From assembly GCF_015710575.1 (NCBI RefSeq), contig NZ_CP065373.1:2604001-2668000 (forward strand): a stretch of 64,000 bases of DNA, given 5' to 3'. The notes beneath the pieces were generated by a model. It was not told the DNA's origin and did not search any database. It saw only the letters and a program-made list of their open reading frames with translations. A program made the position numbers and the translations under genes. How positions within the stretch are numbered: position 1 is the first letter of the stretch; each line of letters opens with the position of its first letter. The stretch comes from Mycolicibacterium mengxianglii. Its GTDB lineage: Bacteria > Actinomycetota > Actinomycetes > Mycobacteriales > Mycobacteriaceae. This document shows, piece by piece, positions 51,502 through 61,234 of the stretch.

Positions 51502-53790
51502 CTAGTCGTCCTTGCGGATCAGCTTGGACAGTGCCTCCCGGTCCGGCGCGAGCAGTTCGTCGATGCGGGGCTGGTTGACGTCGGCGACGATGATCTCACC
51601 GACCTCCTGATACACATCGCTGAAGATGCCGTGTGACTTCATCTTCTCGGTTTGGTACAGGTTGTCCTCGGTGGGAGTGACGTAATAGACGATCTCGGCC
51701 TTGAACCGGTGGATCAGCCACAGATGGATCACGTCCATCAGCCGCTTCTGGCGCAGCTTCTCGGCGAAGGTGTTCTGGTCGCGCACCGTCAGGATGCTGC
51801 GGCCGTGCCGGTCCTTGATCGGGTCGACGACGACGTTGGCCAGCGGGTCCTCCCCTTCGCCGTAGATGACGAGGTCCAGGACGTCGGAGCCGGCCCGCCG
51901 CGGCCGCAGTTGCACCCGGAGTTTCTCGCCGAGTTGGTAATGCTCGCTCCACAGCGCCAGCCATTCCTCCAGCAGCTTCTTGGGTACCTCGGTCTGCACC
52001 AGGTGCTGGTGCTGGGTGGAGCCCTTGCCCATCGATTTGGTGGTGGCGGTGCGTCCCGACGACGCGGCCAGTGCGGCATCACTGCGCGGACCGCCCACCA
52101 GCGTTTGTGGTGTGCGGTAGGGGGACTCGACGAGACGCATCTTGCGCTGCAGGCGCGCCAACGCCAGCATGCCTTCCTGCCGCAGTGAGGTCGCAAACTC
52201 TTCGCAGGCGACACCGTCGACCTGGTGGCCGCCATAGGTGATGAAGTTGAAGACGAACCCCATTTTGCCCAGTACCTCTGGGAACGCCCGCATCTCGTCG
52301 TCGGTCATGCCGGTGGTGTCCCAGTTGAACGACGGGGAGAGGTTGTAGGCCAGCATCTGGTCGGGGAACACCGCGTGGATCGCTTCGGCGAATTCGCGTG
52401 CGTCGGCGAGGTCGGCGGTCTTGGTCTCCATCCAGAGGATGTCGGCGAACGGGGCTGCGGCCAGTGACTTGGCGATGGCGTAGGGAATGCCGCCGCGCAC
52501 CTGGTAGTAGCCTTCGGGCGTCTTCGCCCGCTCGGAATCCCACGCCACGTCGACGCCGAGTTCCTTGGCTTTTTCCCGCGCGGTGTACAACGGCGCCCGG
52601 ACGGCGAACTTGCGCCATTCCTTGACGCTCATCGAGGGGGATTCACCTTCGCGCTCGCGGAATTCAAGTAGCTCGGCGACGGCCTCACCGTAGGTCTGCA
52701 GCCCGGAGTCCAACTGCCACGCGTCGATGAACTTCGATTCCACGTCGTCGTACACGTCGTCGATCGACGCGGCCCGGCCGTCCAGCCAGGCCGAGGCCGC
52801 ATCATCGATCACCGCAAGCAGTTCCTGGCGTTCCAGCCATGCTTGCGCAGTGGCGTACTCGCCTTCGGGCAGCGCGTAGAGCAGATGACCGTTGATCTCG
52901 GTGGCCCCGCGTTCGTGGAAGCGCCGCATCATCGCGAGGAAACAGGCTTTGTACGAAGGGATCTTGAGGTTGGTCGCGCCGAGGAGGAACGGCTGATCCC
53001 GTTCGTCGGCGCGGCTGTCGATCAGATTCGCGGCCTCGGCGTCGGTGCGCGCAACGATGATGCCGGGCACGCCCATGATGTCGAGCTGGAAGCGGGCCGT
53101 GTTGAGCCTCTTGAGTTGTTCGTCCGAGGGCACCAGCACCTTGCCGCCCTGATGACCGCACTTCTTGGTGCCTGGACGCTGATCCTCGATGTGGTAGCCG
53201 GGCACCCCGGCTTCGACGAACCGCCGGATCAGGTTCCGGACGTGCGGATCACCGCCGTGGCCGGTGTCGGCGTCGGCGATGATGAACGGCCGGTAGTCGA
53301 TGGGAGCCGGCGCCGCCGCGAGCTGTTCACTGGTCATCTGCAGCCGTTGGTAATGCTGGTTGCGGTCGGCGGTGAGCAATGCGCGCACCAGACCGGCGGC
53401 TTCGTCGGGGACCTGGCTCAGCGGGTAGCTCGCCAGGTCGGGTCCGGGATCCTCGCTGATGGACCCCTTGGCCGACGTCGCCCAGCCGCCGAGGTAGATC
53501 CCCTCGATACCCATCCGCTTCATCACCACGGCCTGGCCCGGTGAGTAGGGGCCGAAGGTGGTGATGCTCTTCTTCTGCGCGAACAGTTCCCGCAGCCGGG
53601 GGTAGAACGCCGCGGCCGCCTCCCGCGCCACCGCGTAATCGGTCGTGATGGTGCCGCGCTGCTCGACCACCTGGCGCGCGCTGTAGAGGCGGGTGATGCC
53701 CTCGAACCGGGGGCTGTCGAAGTAGCGCTGCGTCTCGGTGACCTCTTGGTCAAAAGGTGTCTGGGCTGTTGCGTCGGCGTCGATGGCCAT
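51502..53790 (-). CDS. aceA: Isocitrate lyase, long ICL2 type
   Basis: This 762-residue glyoxylate-cycle enzyme splits isocitrate to glyoxylate and succinate. The active-site loop KKCGHQGGK (catalytic Cys about 213) is intact, with [16 protein letters not shown] and NLSPSFNWD in the barrel. The length and the extra C-terminal region ([16 protein letters not shown] onward) match the ICL2/AceAa-AceAb type of mycobacteria rather than the 430-residue ICL1. The whole frame is uninterrupted, unlike the split gene of some M. tuberculosis strains. Confidence 0.95.
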   Translation of the reverse strand: MAIDADATAQTPFDQEVTETQRYFDSPRFEGITRLYSARQVVEQRGTITTDYAVAREAAAAFYPRLRELFAQKKSITTFGPYSPGQAVVMKRMGIEGIYLGGWATSAKGSISEDPGPDLASYPLSQVPDEAAGLVRALLTADRNQHYQRLQMTSEQLAAAPAPIDYRPFIIADADTGHGGDPHVRNLIRRFVEAGVPGYHIEDQRPGTKKCGHQGGKVLVPSDEQLKRLNTARFQLDIMGVPGIIVARTDAEAANLIDSRADERDQPFLLGATNLKIPSYKACFLAMMRRFHERGATEINGHLLYALPEGEYATAQAWLERQELLAVIDDAASAWLDGRAASIDDVYDDVESKFIDAWQLDSGLQTYGEAVAELLEFREREGESPSMSVKEWRKFAVRAPLYTAREKAKELGVDVAWDSERAKTPEGYYQVRGGIPYAIAKSLAAAPFADILWMETKTADLADAREFAEAIHAVFPDQMLAYNLSPSFNWDTTGMTDDEMRAFPEVLGKMGFVFNFITYGGHQVDGVACEEFATSLRQEGMLALARLQRKMRLVESPYRTPQTLVGGPRSDAALAASSGRTATTKSMGKGSTQHQHLVQTEVPKKLLEEWLALWSEHYQLGEKLRVQLRPRRAGSDVLDLVIYGEGEDPLANVVVDPIKDRHGRSILTVRDQNTFAEKLRQKRLMDVIHLWLIHRFKAEIVYYVTPTEDNLYQTEKMKSHGIFSDVYQEVGEIIVADVNQPRIDELLAPDREALSKLIRKDD

Positions 53791-54006
53791 GGGCTCCCGC
53801 TCCTCGTTGAGCTCGCTTCCCGATGAGGGTTTCGAGTCTAACCGTCCTGACCGGAGGCCATATCCCAGAACGCGATCTCCAGCGGCGAACCCGGGTCAGT
53901 CCAGTGCGCAGTGGCCCCGGCGTTCGGTAAAGATCGGCTAACGATCCCGGGTTCTGTTGGTGTCGACGCTCGGTTCAGACGGCCGCCCGTGTTGTGCTGG
54001 ACAGCG

Positions 54007-54525
54007 ATGCATACCTCTCTTCGCCTCTTCCTGACCTCGCTGACCGCGGTCGCCGCGTCTTCGGTCGCGCTCGTGGCCGGCTCGGCCCTGGTGAGCGCTG
54101 CGCCGGCGTCCGATTCTCTGGGGTACCTGGATTCCACGGCGCGGTGTGCCTCTACGGCCGAGACGGTGGTCTTCGGCAGCACAGCAGAGTCGAGGGTTGC
54201 CATCTGCGACACTCCAATCGGCTTGCAGTACCGGGGGGTACGGGTGCGTGACGGCGCCCGGTTGATCCTGTCCGCCGCCAACGGTGGGGCCGGCGCCTAC
54301 GACGCCGACAACGACGGCATCACCTACACGGTCACTTCCAGGGCGCTGACGATCAGTGCCGGGTCGCGCACGATCCGCGAGGAGCCGATGGTGGACTTCC
54401 ACGCCGCTGACTCAGCTGACGAACCGGCAGGGAGTTCGGCCCCGTCATCAACGACCACGACAACGACCACTCCGACTCCGACCGGGCCCCCGCTGCCCGC
54501 CGAAGTCGGGGGCAGCGGCAGCTGA
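54007..54525 (+). CDS. Secreted protein of unknown function with Ser/Thr/Pro-rich tail
   Basis: This 172-residue protein has a signal peptide (cut after VSAAP), a compact beta-rich domain with two cysteines (RCASTAETVVFGSTAESRVAIC) and a low-complexity tail (SSAPSSTTTTTTTPTPT) that could be O-mannosylated. No family is recognised. The ATG at 54007 begins the signal peptide; the upstream in-frame extension is basic and unlikely. It converges with the SsuD-like gene 2 nt away. Confidence 0.72.
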   Translation: MHTSLRLFLTSLTAVAASSVALVAGSALVSAAPASDSLGYLDSTARCASTAETVVFGSTAESRVAICDTPIGLQYRGVRVRDGARLILSAANGGAGAYDADNDGITYTVTSRALTISAGSRTIREEPMVDFHAADSADEPAGSSAPSSTTTTTTTPTPTGPPLPAEVGGSGS

Positions 54526-54527
54526 GC

Positions 54528-55634
54528 TCAGCCGGCTACGGCAGCAGAGTCCGGTAGGCCGAGTAGGGGGAGCACCCCGGCGCCCACGTGCTGAATTTCC
54601 TCAGCCTGTGGATATCCGGAGAGGACGAACTCGGTGATACCCAGCCGGGTGTACTCCTCGAAGACCGCCGCGACGTCGTCGTAGCTGCCGGTGGCCGCGG
54701 TCCCGGCGCCGTCGCGCAACAGGCTGGGGCCGGCCCACAGGCCCGGGTGCACCTCGAGGCTGCGAACGTCGGTGAGGTCGCCGGTGGTCAGAGCCGCCAT
54801 CCGCCGTTGCCCTTCCGATCCGCTGGCCAGGTAGCGCTCGTGTGCGGCCCGAACCTGCTCGGCACTCAGTCCGGCCATCATCTCCTCGGCTCGCTGCCAC
54901 GCCTGGTCGCGCGTAGGACGTGCGACGGTATGCAACCGCAGACCGAACCGGAGCGTGCGGCCACGACGCGCCGCTGCGGCGCGGACCCGCTCGATCTTCT
55001 CGGCCACCTGTTCGGGTGGCTCACCCCAGCTCAGATAGACATCGGCATGTTCGGCCGCAACCTCGATCGCTTCCGGCGACGATCCGCCGAAGTAGATGGT
55101 CGGCACGCGTTCCAGGGGATAGGCGGTGGCGGCGTCGGCGACGTCGTAGAACTCGCCACGGAAGGAGAACCCGGGGTTGTTCCACACACCGCGCACCACG
55201 GTGAGAAATTCGCCGGTGCGCCGGTAGCGGGCCGACTTGTCGATGTGGTCACTGTAGCGCCGCATCTCGGAGTCGTCCCCACCGGTGACGACGTTGAGCG
55301 CCAACCGGTTTCCGGTGAACCGTTGGTAGGTGCTCACCTGTTGGGCGGCCAGGGTCGGTGACAGCACACCCGGACGGAATGCGACGAGGTATTTCAACCG
55401 TCGGGTGTGCTGCGCCAGCGCGGCGGTCGCGATCCAGGAGTCCTCGCAGTGGGATCCCGTTGGTGTCAGCACCGCTTCGAAACCGAGTTGCTCAGCCGTG
55501 CGGCCGAGCGTGGTCAGATTCTCCAACGTCGGCTGCAGATGGGACTGTGCGCGTGCGGCTGCGCTGCCGCGGTTGTCGGCGATGGTCGTGGTGTCGCCGT
55601 GAGTGGGCAGGTACCAGTGGAATTTGAGGGTCAT
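54528..55634 (-). CDS. SsuD-like FMNH2-dependent sulfonate monooxygenase
   Basis: This 368-residue luciferase-superfamily enzyme is a second SsuD-type protein in the window: KFHWYLPTHGDT, TPTGSHCEDSWIATAALAQ, NVVTGGDDSEMRRYSDHIDKSARY, YFGGSSPEAI, LSWGEPPEQV and FVLSGYPQAEE. It differs from the ssuD at 15956 in its C-terminus and probably in substrate range. Its start overlaps the sfnG stop by 4 nt (ATGA). Confidence 0.9.
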   Translation of the reverse strand: MTLKFHWYLPTHGDTTTIADNRGSAAARAQSHLQPTLENLTTLGRTAEQLGFEAVLTPTGSHCEDSWIATAALAQHTRRLKYLVAFRPGVLSPTLAAQQVSTYQRFTGNRLALNVVTGGDDSEMRRYSDHIDKSARYRRTGEFLTVVRGVWNNPGFSFRGEFYDVADAATAYPLERVPTIYFGGSSPEAIEVAAEHADVYLSWGEPPEQVAEKIERVRAAAARRGRTLRFGLRLHTVARPTRDQAWQRAEEMMAGLSAEQVRAAHERYLASGSEGQRRMAALTTGDLTDVRSLEVHPGLWAGPSLLRDGAGTAATGSYDDVAAVFEEYTRLGITEFVLSGYPQAEEIQHVGAGVLPLLGLPDSAAVAG

Positions 55635-56713
55635 GACGCGAGTTCCGATCTCTGCAGCAGTTCGCCGACGCGCGGCTTGATTTCGGTAGCGAAGCGGCGC
55701 ATCTCGGCCTCGAAGGGCTGGAATGCGAGCATGAATGTCTCGATGCCGTCGCGGTACCAGTCGACGATTCGCGCGGCCACGGTGTCGTAGTCACCCACCA
55801 GGCCGGCGGCGGTGCCGCCGTTGGGTCCGATGTGCGGACGCTCCCGTAGCCGTTGCCACATCACCGATGCCGGATCGGTGTCGCGGGCGAACCGGTCGAT
55901 GGTGTCACCGTCGCCGGCCTTGTCCTGTGCGTTGAGTTCCCAGTGATATTCCAGCAATTCGTCGGCTTCCCGGGCGGTCGGTGCGGTGACCACGAAGGCG
56001 GCGATGCCGTAGCGAAGGGGGTCGGCGCCGCCACGCGGTCTGCGCCGGACGTCGGCGATCAACGCCCGCGCGTCGTCGGGGGACTGACCGTTGAGGAACA
56101 GCACATCAGCTTCGGCGGCCGCCAGGTCACGAGCGGGATCCGATTCTCCGCCCAGATAGATCCGCGGCCGCGACCGGTGGGTGCCTGCCGGGTGCAGCAC
56201 AAAATCGTCGACATCAAAGTACTTGCCGTGAAACGTGGTTCGCTCACCGGAGAGGAGGCGCCGGACCACGTGCAGCCACTCGCTGCCGTAGACGTAGCGT
56301 TCGCCGTGTTCGAGCATGCCGATCCCGGACCGTTCCAGATCGGGGATCCACCAGGCGTTGACGACGTTCACGGCGAACCGTCCACCGCTGATCTCTTCGA
56401 TGCCCAGGGCCTGCTTGGCCAGGATGGTCGGGTGGATGATCGACGGCTTGATCGCAGCGATGATCTCGATCGAGTCGGTGAGCGCCGCCGCGGCCGCGGC
56501 CGCGCTCCAGGCGTCAAGTTGGTCCAGCGACTCATCGAGGGGGTTCATCGTGTGCTGGGCGATCAAAGTGCTGTCGAATCCGAGTTTCTCGGCCAGCAGG
56601 ATCTGGTCCCGCACTCGGGCCCAAGAGGCGTCGACGGGGTCCTCGGGGTGTCCCAGCGCGGCCATCGTGCCGTGCACATTCGCCCATACGCCGAACCTCG
56701 GTCTACCCGCCAT
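55631..56713 (-). CDS. sfnG: FMNH2-dependent dimethylsulfone monooxygenase
   Basis: This 360-residue luciferase-superfamily enzyme is of the SfnG type, which converts dimethylsulfone to methanesulfinate. It has FGVWANVHGTMAALGHPEDP, GFDSTLIAQHTMNPLDES, FAVNVVNAWWIPDLERSG, IYLGGESDPARDLAA and FMLAFQPFEAEM. The ATG at 56713 lies about 8 nt after GGAGCGG; an in-frame TTG at 56728 overlaps that site. With the SsuD-like gene it forms a two-step route from sulfone to sulfite, divergent from the MetNIQ-type operon. Confidence 0.92.
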   Translation of the reverse strand: MAGRPRFGVWANVHGTMAALGHPEDPVDASWARVRDQILLAEKLGFDSTLIAQHTMNPLDESLDQLDAWSAAAAAAALTDSIEIIAAIKPSIIHPTILAKQALGIEEISGGRFAVNVVNAWWIPDLERSGIGMLEHGERYVYGSEWLHVVRRLLSGERTTFHGKYFDVDDFVLHPAGTHRSRPRIYLGGESDPARDLAAAEADVLFLNGQSPDDARALIADVRRRPRGGADPLRYGIAAFVVTAPTAREADELLEYHWELNAQDKAGDGDTIDRFARDTDPASVMWQRLRERPHIGPNGGTAAGLVGDYDTVAARIVDWYRDGIETFMLAFQPFEAEMRRFATEIKPRVGELLQRSELAS

Positions 56714-56768
56714 TCGATTCCGCTCCAATCCGTCCCGGTTGCCTCACGACTACGAATTCTATTGAGCC

Positions 56769-56800
56769 CGAACAGGTCCAGGAACCAGGGACCAGGTTCG
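56769..56800. promoter_or_regulatory. Imperfect 32-nt dyad between sfnG and the metN-type gene
   Basis: CGAAC-A-GGTCC (56769-56779) and GGACC-AG-GTTCG (56789-56800) form an imperfect inverted repeat in the 236-nt divergent intergenic region. It is well placed to control both sulfur operons. It could also be a transcript hairpin. The rest of the gap shows no clear promoter hexamers. Confidence 0.4.
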
Positions 56801-56949
56801 AATCAGCGCGATCCGTACTCTTTCCGGCTCACGGTCAACGCCGTACGTTGAGGGGCTGACGGACTGGCCACTGGCGCCTGTCCACCGCTCGGCAGCTTCC
56901 CATGCGCAACGTCGCGCATCCGCATGCCCGACCTCCTCAGAAAGCTCCC

Positions 56950-57951
56950 ATGATCGAGATCGAGAACCTGACAAAACGGTTCGGGGACCGCACCGTCCTC
57001 GACGACATCTCGCTGTCCGTCGGCACCGGCGAAATCCTGGCTGTCGTCGGGCCCAGCGGGGCGGGAAAGAGCACCCTGTCGCGCTGCGTGAGCTTTCTGG
57101 AACGGCCGAGCAGCGGGACCGTCCGAGTCGACGGAAAAGACTTCACCAGGCTCGAGGGGGCGGAGTTGATCGCCGCGCGCCGCAGCGTCGGCGTGATCTT
57201 CCAGTCCGCACCATTGTTGCGGCGCAGGACCGTCGCGCAGAACGTCGCGCTGCCACTGGAATACCTGAACGCGACCGACGCATCGGTGGACAAACGTGTC
57301 ACCGAGTTGCTCGACCGGGTCGGACTCAGCGATCGCAGGGATTTCTTCCCCGCCCAACTGTCCGGAGGCCAGAAGCAGCGTGTGGGGATCGCTCGCGCGC
57401 TGGCGCTGGGGCCGTCGAATGTGCTCTCGGATGAAGCCACCGCAGGGCTCGACCCGACGACGACCAAGTCGATCCTGGCCCTGCTGAGCCACTTACGGGA
57501 CGAGTACGGGCTTTCCCTCATCCTCATCACCCACGAGATGGAGGTCGTCCGGGAGATCGCCGACTCGGTGGCCCGCCTCGATGACGGCCGCATCATCGAA
57601 AACGGCTCGGTCGAGGACATCATTCTGGACCCGACGTCGGCCCTCGCCCATGAACTGCTGCCGGATCGGCCGAATGTCCCGGTCTCCGACGCCGGCGAGA
57701 TCTGGGAGGTGTCCTATGCCTCGCGACAGGTTCCGTTGGACTGGCTGACCTCGATCCAGAACGCGCCGGGCATCGCGGGCGCTCAGGTGAGTGTGCTGAG
57801 CGCCAGCGTCGAGGCGATCCGCGGTATCGCTGTCGGCCGTGCTGTGCTGGCTATTTCCCCCTCCGCACCAACGGGTTTCAAGGACTACCTGACCGATCGT
57901 GGTCTCCATGTGCGGGTGGCCGACGCGGCTCAGCAGGAGGTCGCGGCGTGA
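56950..57951 (+). CDS. MetN-type ABC ATPase
   Basis: This 333-residue ATPase has Walker [11 protein letters not shown]-loop [17 protein letters not shown], signature [26 protein letters not shown] as Walker B and switch [12 protein letters not shown]-terminal NIL-like domain (from about 255) is typical of methionine importers, where it senses substrate. In this locus, between sulfone/sulfonate monooxygenases, the cargo may be another organosulfur compound. The ATG at 56950 matches the family; an ATG 16 codons upstream in frame is possible. Walker B has Ser in place of the usual hydrophobic residue before DE. Confidence 0.9.
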   Translation: MIEIENLTKRFGDRTVLDDISLSVGTGEILAVVGPSGAGKSTLSRCVSFLERPSSGTVRVDGKDFTRLEGAELIAARRSVGVIFQSAPLLRRRTVAQNVALPLEYLNATDASVDKRVTELLDRVGLSDRRDFFPAQLSGGQKQRVGIARALALGPSNVLSDEATAGLDPTTTKSILALLSHLRDEYGLSLILITHEMEVVREIADSVARLDDGRIIENGSVEDIILDPTSALAHELLPDRPNVPVSDAGEIWEVSYASRQVPLDWLTSIQNAPGIAGAQVSVLSASVEAIRGIAVGRAVLAISPSAPTGFKDYLTDRGLHVRVADAAQQEVAA

Positions 57952-58628
57952 CCCTCGCCCAGGAGGATTTCAGCACCCCGTGGCTGCGGGTACCCGATCT
58001 GCTGCTTCCGGCCTACGGCCAGACCTGGTTGATGGTCGGTGTCACGATGGTGCTCGTGGTGTTGATCGGCATCCCGGTCGGCATCGTCCTGCACAACACC
58101 TCCGACCTCGGTCTCTTCCCGAACCCCCGGGTGTTCTCGATCCTGAACACCGTCGTCAACGTCGGCCGCTCCCTGCCGTTCCTGATCCTGATGACCGCGA
58201 TCATCCCGGTCACCCGCTTCATCGTGGGGACGACGATCGGTATCTCGGCGGCGATCGTGCCGATGACGGTGGCCGGGGTGCCGTTCTTCGCACGTCTGGT
58301 GCAGAATGCGTTGCGCGAAGTGCGCTCTGACGTCACCGACATGGGCCAGGCCTCCGGCGGCTCCTATGTTCAGGTGATCCGTTCCGTACAGCTGTCAGAA
58401 GCGCTCCCGGCGCTGGCCGGAGCCTTGACCGTCAACACCATCGCGATGATCGAGTACTCGGCCATCGCCGGATCCATCGGCGCCGGTGGGGTAGGGAACC
58501 TGGCAATCACCTACGGCTACAACCGGTTCGACGACAACATCATGATCGCCACGGTGATATCGCTGATCATCACCATCCAGATCGTCCAGCTCATCGGCGA
58601 CCGCGTCGTCAAAACCCTCACCCGCTGA
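57948..58628 (+). CDS. MetI-type ABC permease
   Basis: This 226-residue permease has five to six spans and the EAA-type loop [20 protein letters not shown]. It matches the MetI family of D-methionine permeases (about 217 residues). The GTG at 57948 overlaps the ATPase stop by 4 nt. Confidence 0.92.
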   Translation: MTLAQEDFSTPWLRVPDLLLPAYGQTWLMVGVTMVLVVLIGIPVGIVLHNTSDLGLFPNPRVFSILNTVVNVGRSLPFLILMTAIIPVTRFIVGTTIGISAAIVPMTVAGVPFFARLVQNALREVRSDVTDMGQASGGSYVQVIRSVQLSEALPALAGALTVNTIAMIEYSAIAGSIGAGGVGNLAITYGYNRFDDNIMIATVISLIITIQIVQLIGDRVVKTLTR

Positions 58629-58650
58629 TCCCCGAACCGAAGGAACATCC

Positions 58651-59583
58651 GTGACCGATCAGACCAGCCCACAACCGGGCGACGGCATCGACATCGAGAT
58701 CAAGAAGAAAAAACGCTGGCCATGGGTCGCTGGTGCGGTGGTGGCTGTCGTGGCCGTCGCGGGCGGGGTTGTCTTCGCCAACTATTCCAACCAGGACAAG
58801 CCCTTCGGGTCCAACCTCCCAGTCGCGACGTGGAGCACCGACATCGCGGCCGAGGGACTTCTGAAGTACATCTCCGACAACGTGGCCCCCGATCACGGCA
58901 TCACCATCGAGCCGGTGCAGATCGACAACCTGATCGAGATCAACCGGGCAGTCGACGCCGGCAATGTCGCCGGTAACTTCTTCGAGCACCAGCCGTTCCT
59001 CAACGATGCCATCGCCGCCAACGGATTCGAACTGACCCTGGCAGCACCGACTTTCACGTGGGACCAGGCGACATATTCGGACAAGTATCGCAACTGGGAT
59101 CAACTGCCGAACGGAGCGCAGATCGCCTTGCGTGACGACCCGGCCGGTCAGGCGATCGCCTTGCTCGACTTGGCCGAGGCCGGCCAGATCACGTTGAAAC
59201 CGGGCAAGGACACGGTGCAGGGCTTACCGCAGCTCGGTGATATCGCGTCGAACCCGAAGAACTACCGGTTCGTGCAGGTTCCCATCGGTCAGCTGGCACG
59301 TAGCCTCGCCGACGTCGACGCCATCGTCGTGCACATCTCTGACGTCTATGCCGCCGGCCTGACCGAGGATCAGATCCTGGCCCGGCATCCGGCGCCGCAG
59401 GGCAGCGAAGGTGGGCTGGTGGTCAGTAACAAGCACCTCGATGACCCGAACGTGCAGAAGCTGATCGACACTTTCCGGGATCCTCGGATCGCGGAGTTCC
59501 TCGAAACCACCGATGACGAGCTCATCCGCAACACTCTCGGACCGATCGGCGGCGGAACGACCGATGGCGGAGCGACCTCGTGA
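58651..59583 (+). CDS. MetQ/NlpA-family substrate-binding protein with membrane anchor
   Basis: This 310-residue NlpA-family binding protein includes EGLLKYISDNVAPDHGITIEP, NVAGNFFEHQPFLNDAI, DDPAGQAIALLDLAEAGQITL and VHISDVYAAGL. Unlike normal MetQ lipoproteins it has no lipobox cysteine. Instead, a 17-residue acidic leader, a KKKKR cluster and a membrane span (about residues 25-46) tether it. The GTG follows GAAGGA. It overlaps the NtaA-like gene by 4 nt. Confidence 0.9.
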   Translation: MTDQTSPQPGDGIDIEIKKKKRWPWVAGAVVAVVAVAGGVVFANYSNQDKPFGSNLPVATWSTDIAAEGLLKYISDNVAPDHGITIEPVQIDNLIEINRAVDAGNVAGNFFEHQPFLNDAIAANGFELTLAAPTFTWDQATYSDKYRNWDQLPNGAQIALRDDPAGQAIALLDLAEAGQITLKPGKDTVQGLPQLGDIASNPKNYRFVQVPIGQLARSLADVDAIVVHISDVYAAGLTEDQILARHPAPQGSEGGLVVSNKHLDDPNVQKLIDTFRDPRIAEFLETTDDELIRNTLGPIGGGTTDGGATS

Positions 59584-60971
59584 GCAAACGGCCGCTGTAC
59601 TACTCGGCGTTCGTCATGAACACCGCTTCGCATGTGCTGCACGGGATGTGGCGGGCGCCGGAAGCGCAGAACCACAAGTTCAACGAACTGAGCCACTGGA
59701 CGTCGCTGGCGGCTCAGGTGGACAGGGCGGGGTACGACCTGTTGTTCTTCGCTGATGTGTTCGGTCTGCGGCAGACGTGGAACGGCAACTGGCGCAAGTC
59801 CGTTGAAGGCGGGATCCAGATCCCGGTCAACGACCCGTCCGTGCTGGCCTCGGCCCTGGCGGCCGCCACCGACAATCTGGGGATCGTGTTCACCAGCTCG
59901 ATCATCCAGGACCACCCGTTCGATTTCGCGCGCCGGATGTCGTCGCTGGACCATTACACCGACGGTCGGCTGGGTTGGAACGTCGTCACCAGCTTCAACG
60001 AGAACATGTTCCGGAGCTTCGGCCATGAGGGCACCCTCGCTCACGACGAGCGCTACGAATGGGCCTACGAGTACCTGGAGGTCGCCTACAAGCTGTGGGA
60101 GGGCTCGTGGGACGAGGGCGCCCTGGTGCAGGACAAGGTGCGTGGCGTGCACTCCGACCCGTCGAAGATCCACAAGATCAACCACGTCGGCAAGCGCTAC
60201 AAGGTGGAGGGGCCACACTTCTCGTCACCGTCGCCCCAGCGCACCCCGGTGCTGTTTCAGGCGGGTGCCTCACCCGCCGGTCAACTCTTCTCCGCCCGCA
60301 ATGCCGAAGGTGTTTACATCAGCAGCCCCAATCCGGCGGCGGCGCACCAGCTGACCTCTGAGACCCGCGCGCTGGCGGCTGCCAACGGTCGTGATCCCGA
60401 CGACATCACCTTCGCTCAAGGGCTGTCCTTTGTCATCGGCGACACCCATGCCGAGGCAGTCCGGCGAAACGACGAGATCAAGCGATATCTCGATCTCGAA
60501 GGCGTTGCCCTGCACGCACTCGGCGACGCCGGTATCGATGCGGGGAGTCACCCGCTGGACACGCCGTTGAGCGAACTCGGGGAGTTCACCGGTGTGCAGG
60601 GTTTTGCGCGGTGGGCCGCGGAATCCTCCGGCAACGACGAGCCGACGATCCGCGATCTGGCATGGGTTCTGGAGGGAGCCAATCGCGTCGTCGGCACCGC
60701 CGACGAGATCGCCGACTACCTGGAGGAGTGGCGGGACGCCGGCGTCGACGGCATCAACGTCTACCACGCGACCGTCCCGGCGTCCTTTCAGGAGGTGGCT
60801 GATCGGTTGTTCCCGACGTTGCGCGAGCGCGGCTTGATGACCACCGACAAGTCCGGGACCCTGCGGCACAAACTGTTCGGCCGCGGTGACCGGTTGCCCG
60901 AGACGCACCCTGCGGCCGAGTACCGCGGCGCCTTCAGCGACAACGACCTTCTCAACGGGGTCGGTGCCTGA
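59580..60971 (+). CDS. NtaA/DszA-family flavin monooxygenase of region II
   Basis: This 463-residue luciferase-superfamily enzyme has FVMNTASHVLHGMWRAPE, AGYDLLFFADVFGLRQTW, DGRLGWNVVTSFNENMF, YEWAYEYLEVAYKLWEGSW, SPQRTPVLFQAGASPAGQ and HKLFGRGDRLPETHPAAEYR. It is co-translated with the MetNIQ-type transporter (GTGA overlap), so it probably oxidises the imported compound. It is related to the enzyme at 17147 but with a distinct N-terminus. Confidence 0.9.
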   Translation: MSKRPLYYSAFVMNTASHVLHGMWRAPEAQNHKFNELSHWTSLAAQVDRAGYDLLFFADVFGLRQTWNGNWRKSVEGGIQIPVNDPSVLASALAAATDNLGIVFTSSIIQDHPFDFARRMSSLDHYTDGRLGWNVVTSFNENMFRSFGHEGTLAHDERYEWAYEYLEVAYKLWEGSWDEGALVQDKVRGVHSDPSKIHKINHVGKRYKVEGPHFSSPSPQRTPVLFQAGASPAGQLFSARNAEGVYISSPNPAAAHQLTSETRALAAANGRDPDDITFAQGLSFVIGDTHAEAVRRNDEIKRYLDLEGVALHALGDAGIDAGSHPLDTPLSELGEFTGVQGFARWAAESSGNDEPTIRDLAWVLEGANRVVGTADEIADYLEEWRDAGVDGINVYHATVPASFQEVADRLFPTLRERGLMTTDKSGTLRHKLFGRGDRLPETHPAAEYRGAFSDNDLLNGVGA

Positions 60972-61234
60972 CGGCGCGCCACAGCGCAGACGACTTTTCT
61001 GTGATCCCGCGCACACGGGGGATTGAGCATTTCGTGCGCTGACAGGGGGTTTGGCGCGCCGCTCGGTGGTGCTCGCGGCGGTTTCTCCAGCACTCCCACG
61101 GGGTTTCGGTGCGGGCTTCGTCCCAGGCGCGCTGGTAACCTCCAGAGCGCTGCCGGATGCGGTGCGGGGAGCGAGCAGCCGCCCGGTCAGTCCACGGATA
61201 CGGAACGAAACAGAGTCCCCCACGAAAGAGTCCT

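Noticed and set aside
56902..56949. Short in-frame upstream start ([16 protein letters not shown]) as a leader peptide or N-terminal extension of the MetN-type ATPase
   Set aside because: It lacks a ribosome site and a cysteine or methionine run that would suggest attenuation. The family start at 56950 fits better. It cannot be fully excluded.
60973..61060. Two GGCGCGCC octamers upstream of the second acyltransferase as a possible regulatory repeat
   Set aside because: The octamer is expected by chance in DNA this GC-rich, and the flanks are not similar.
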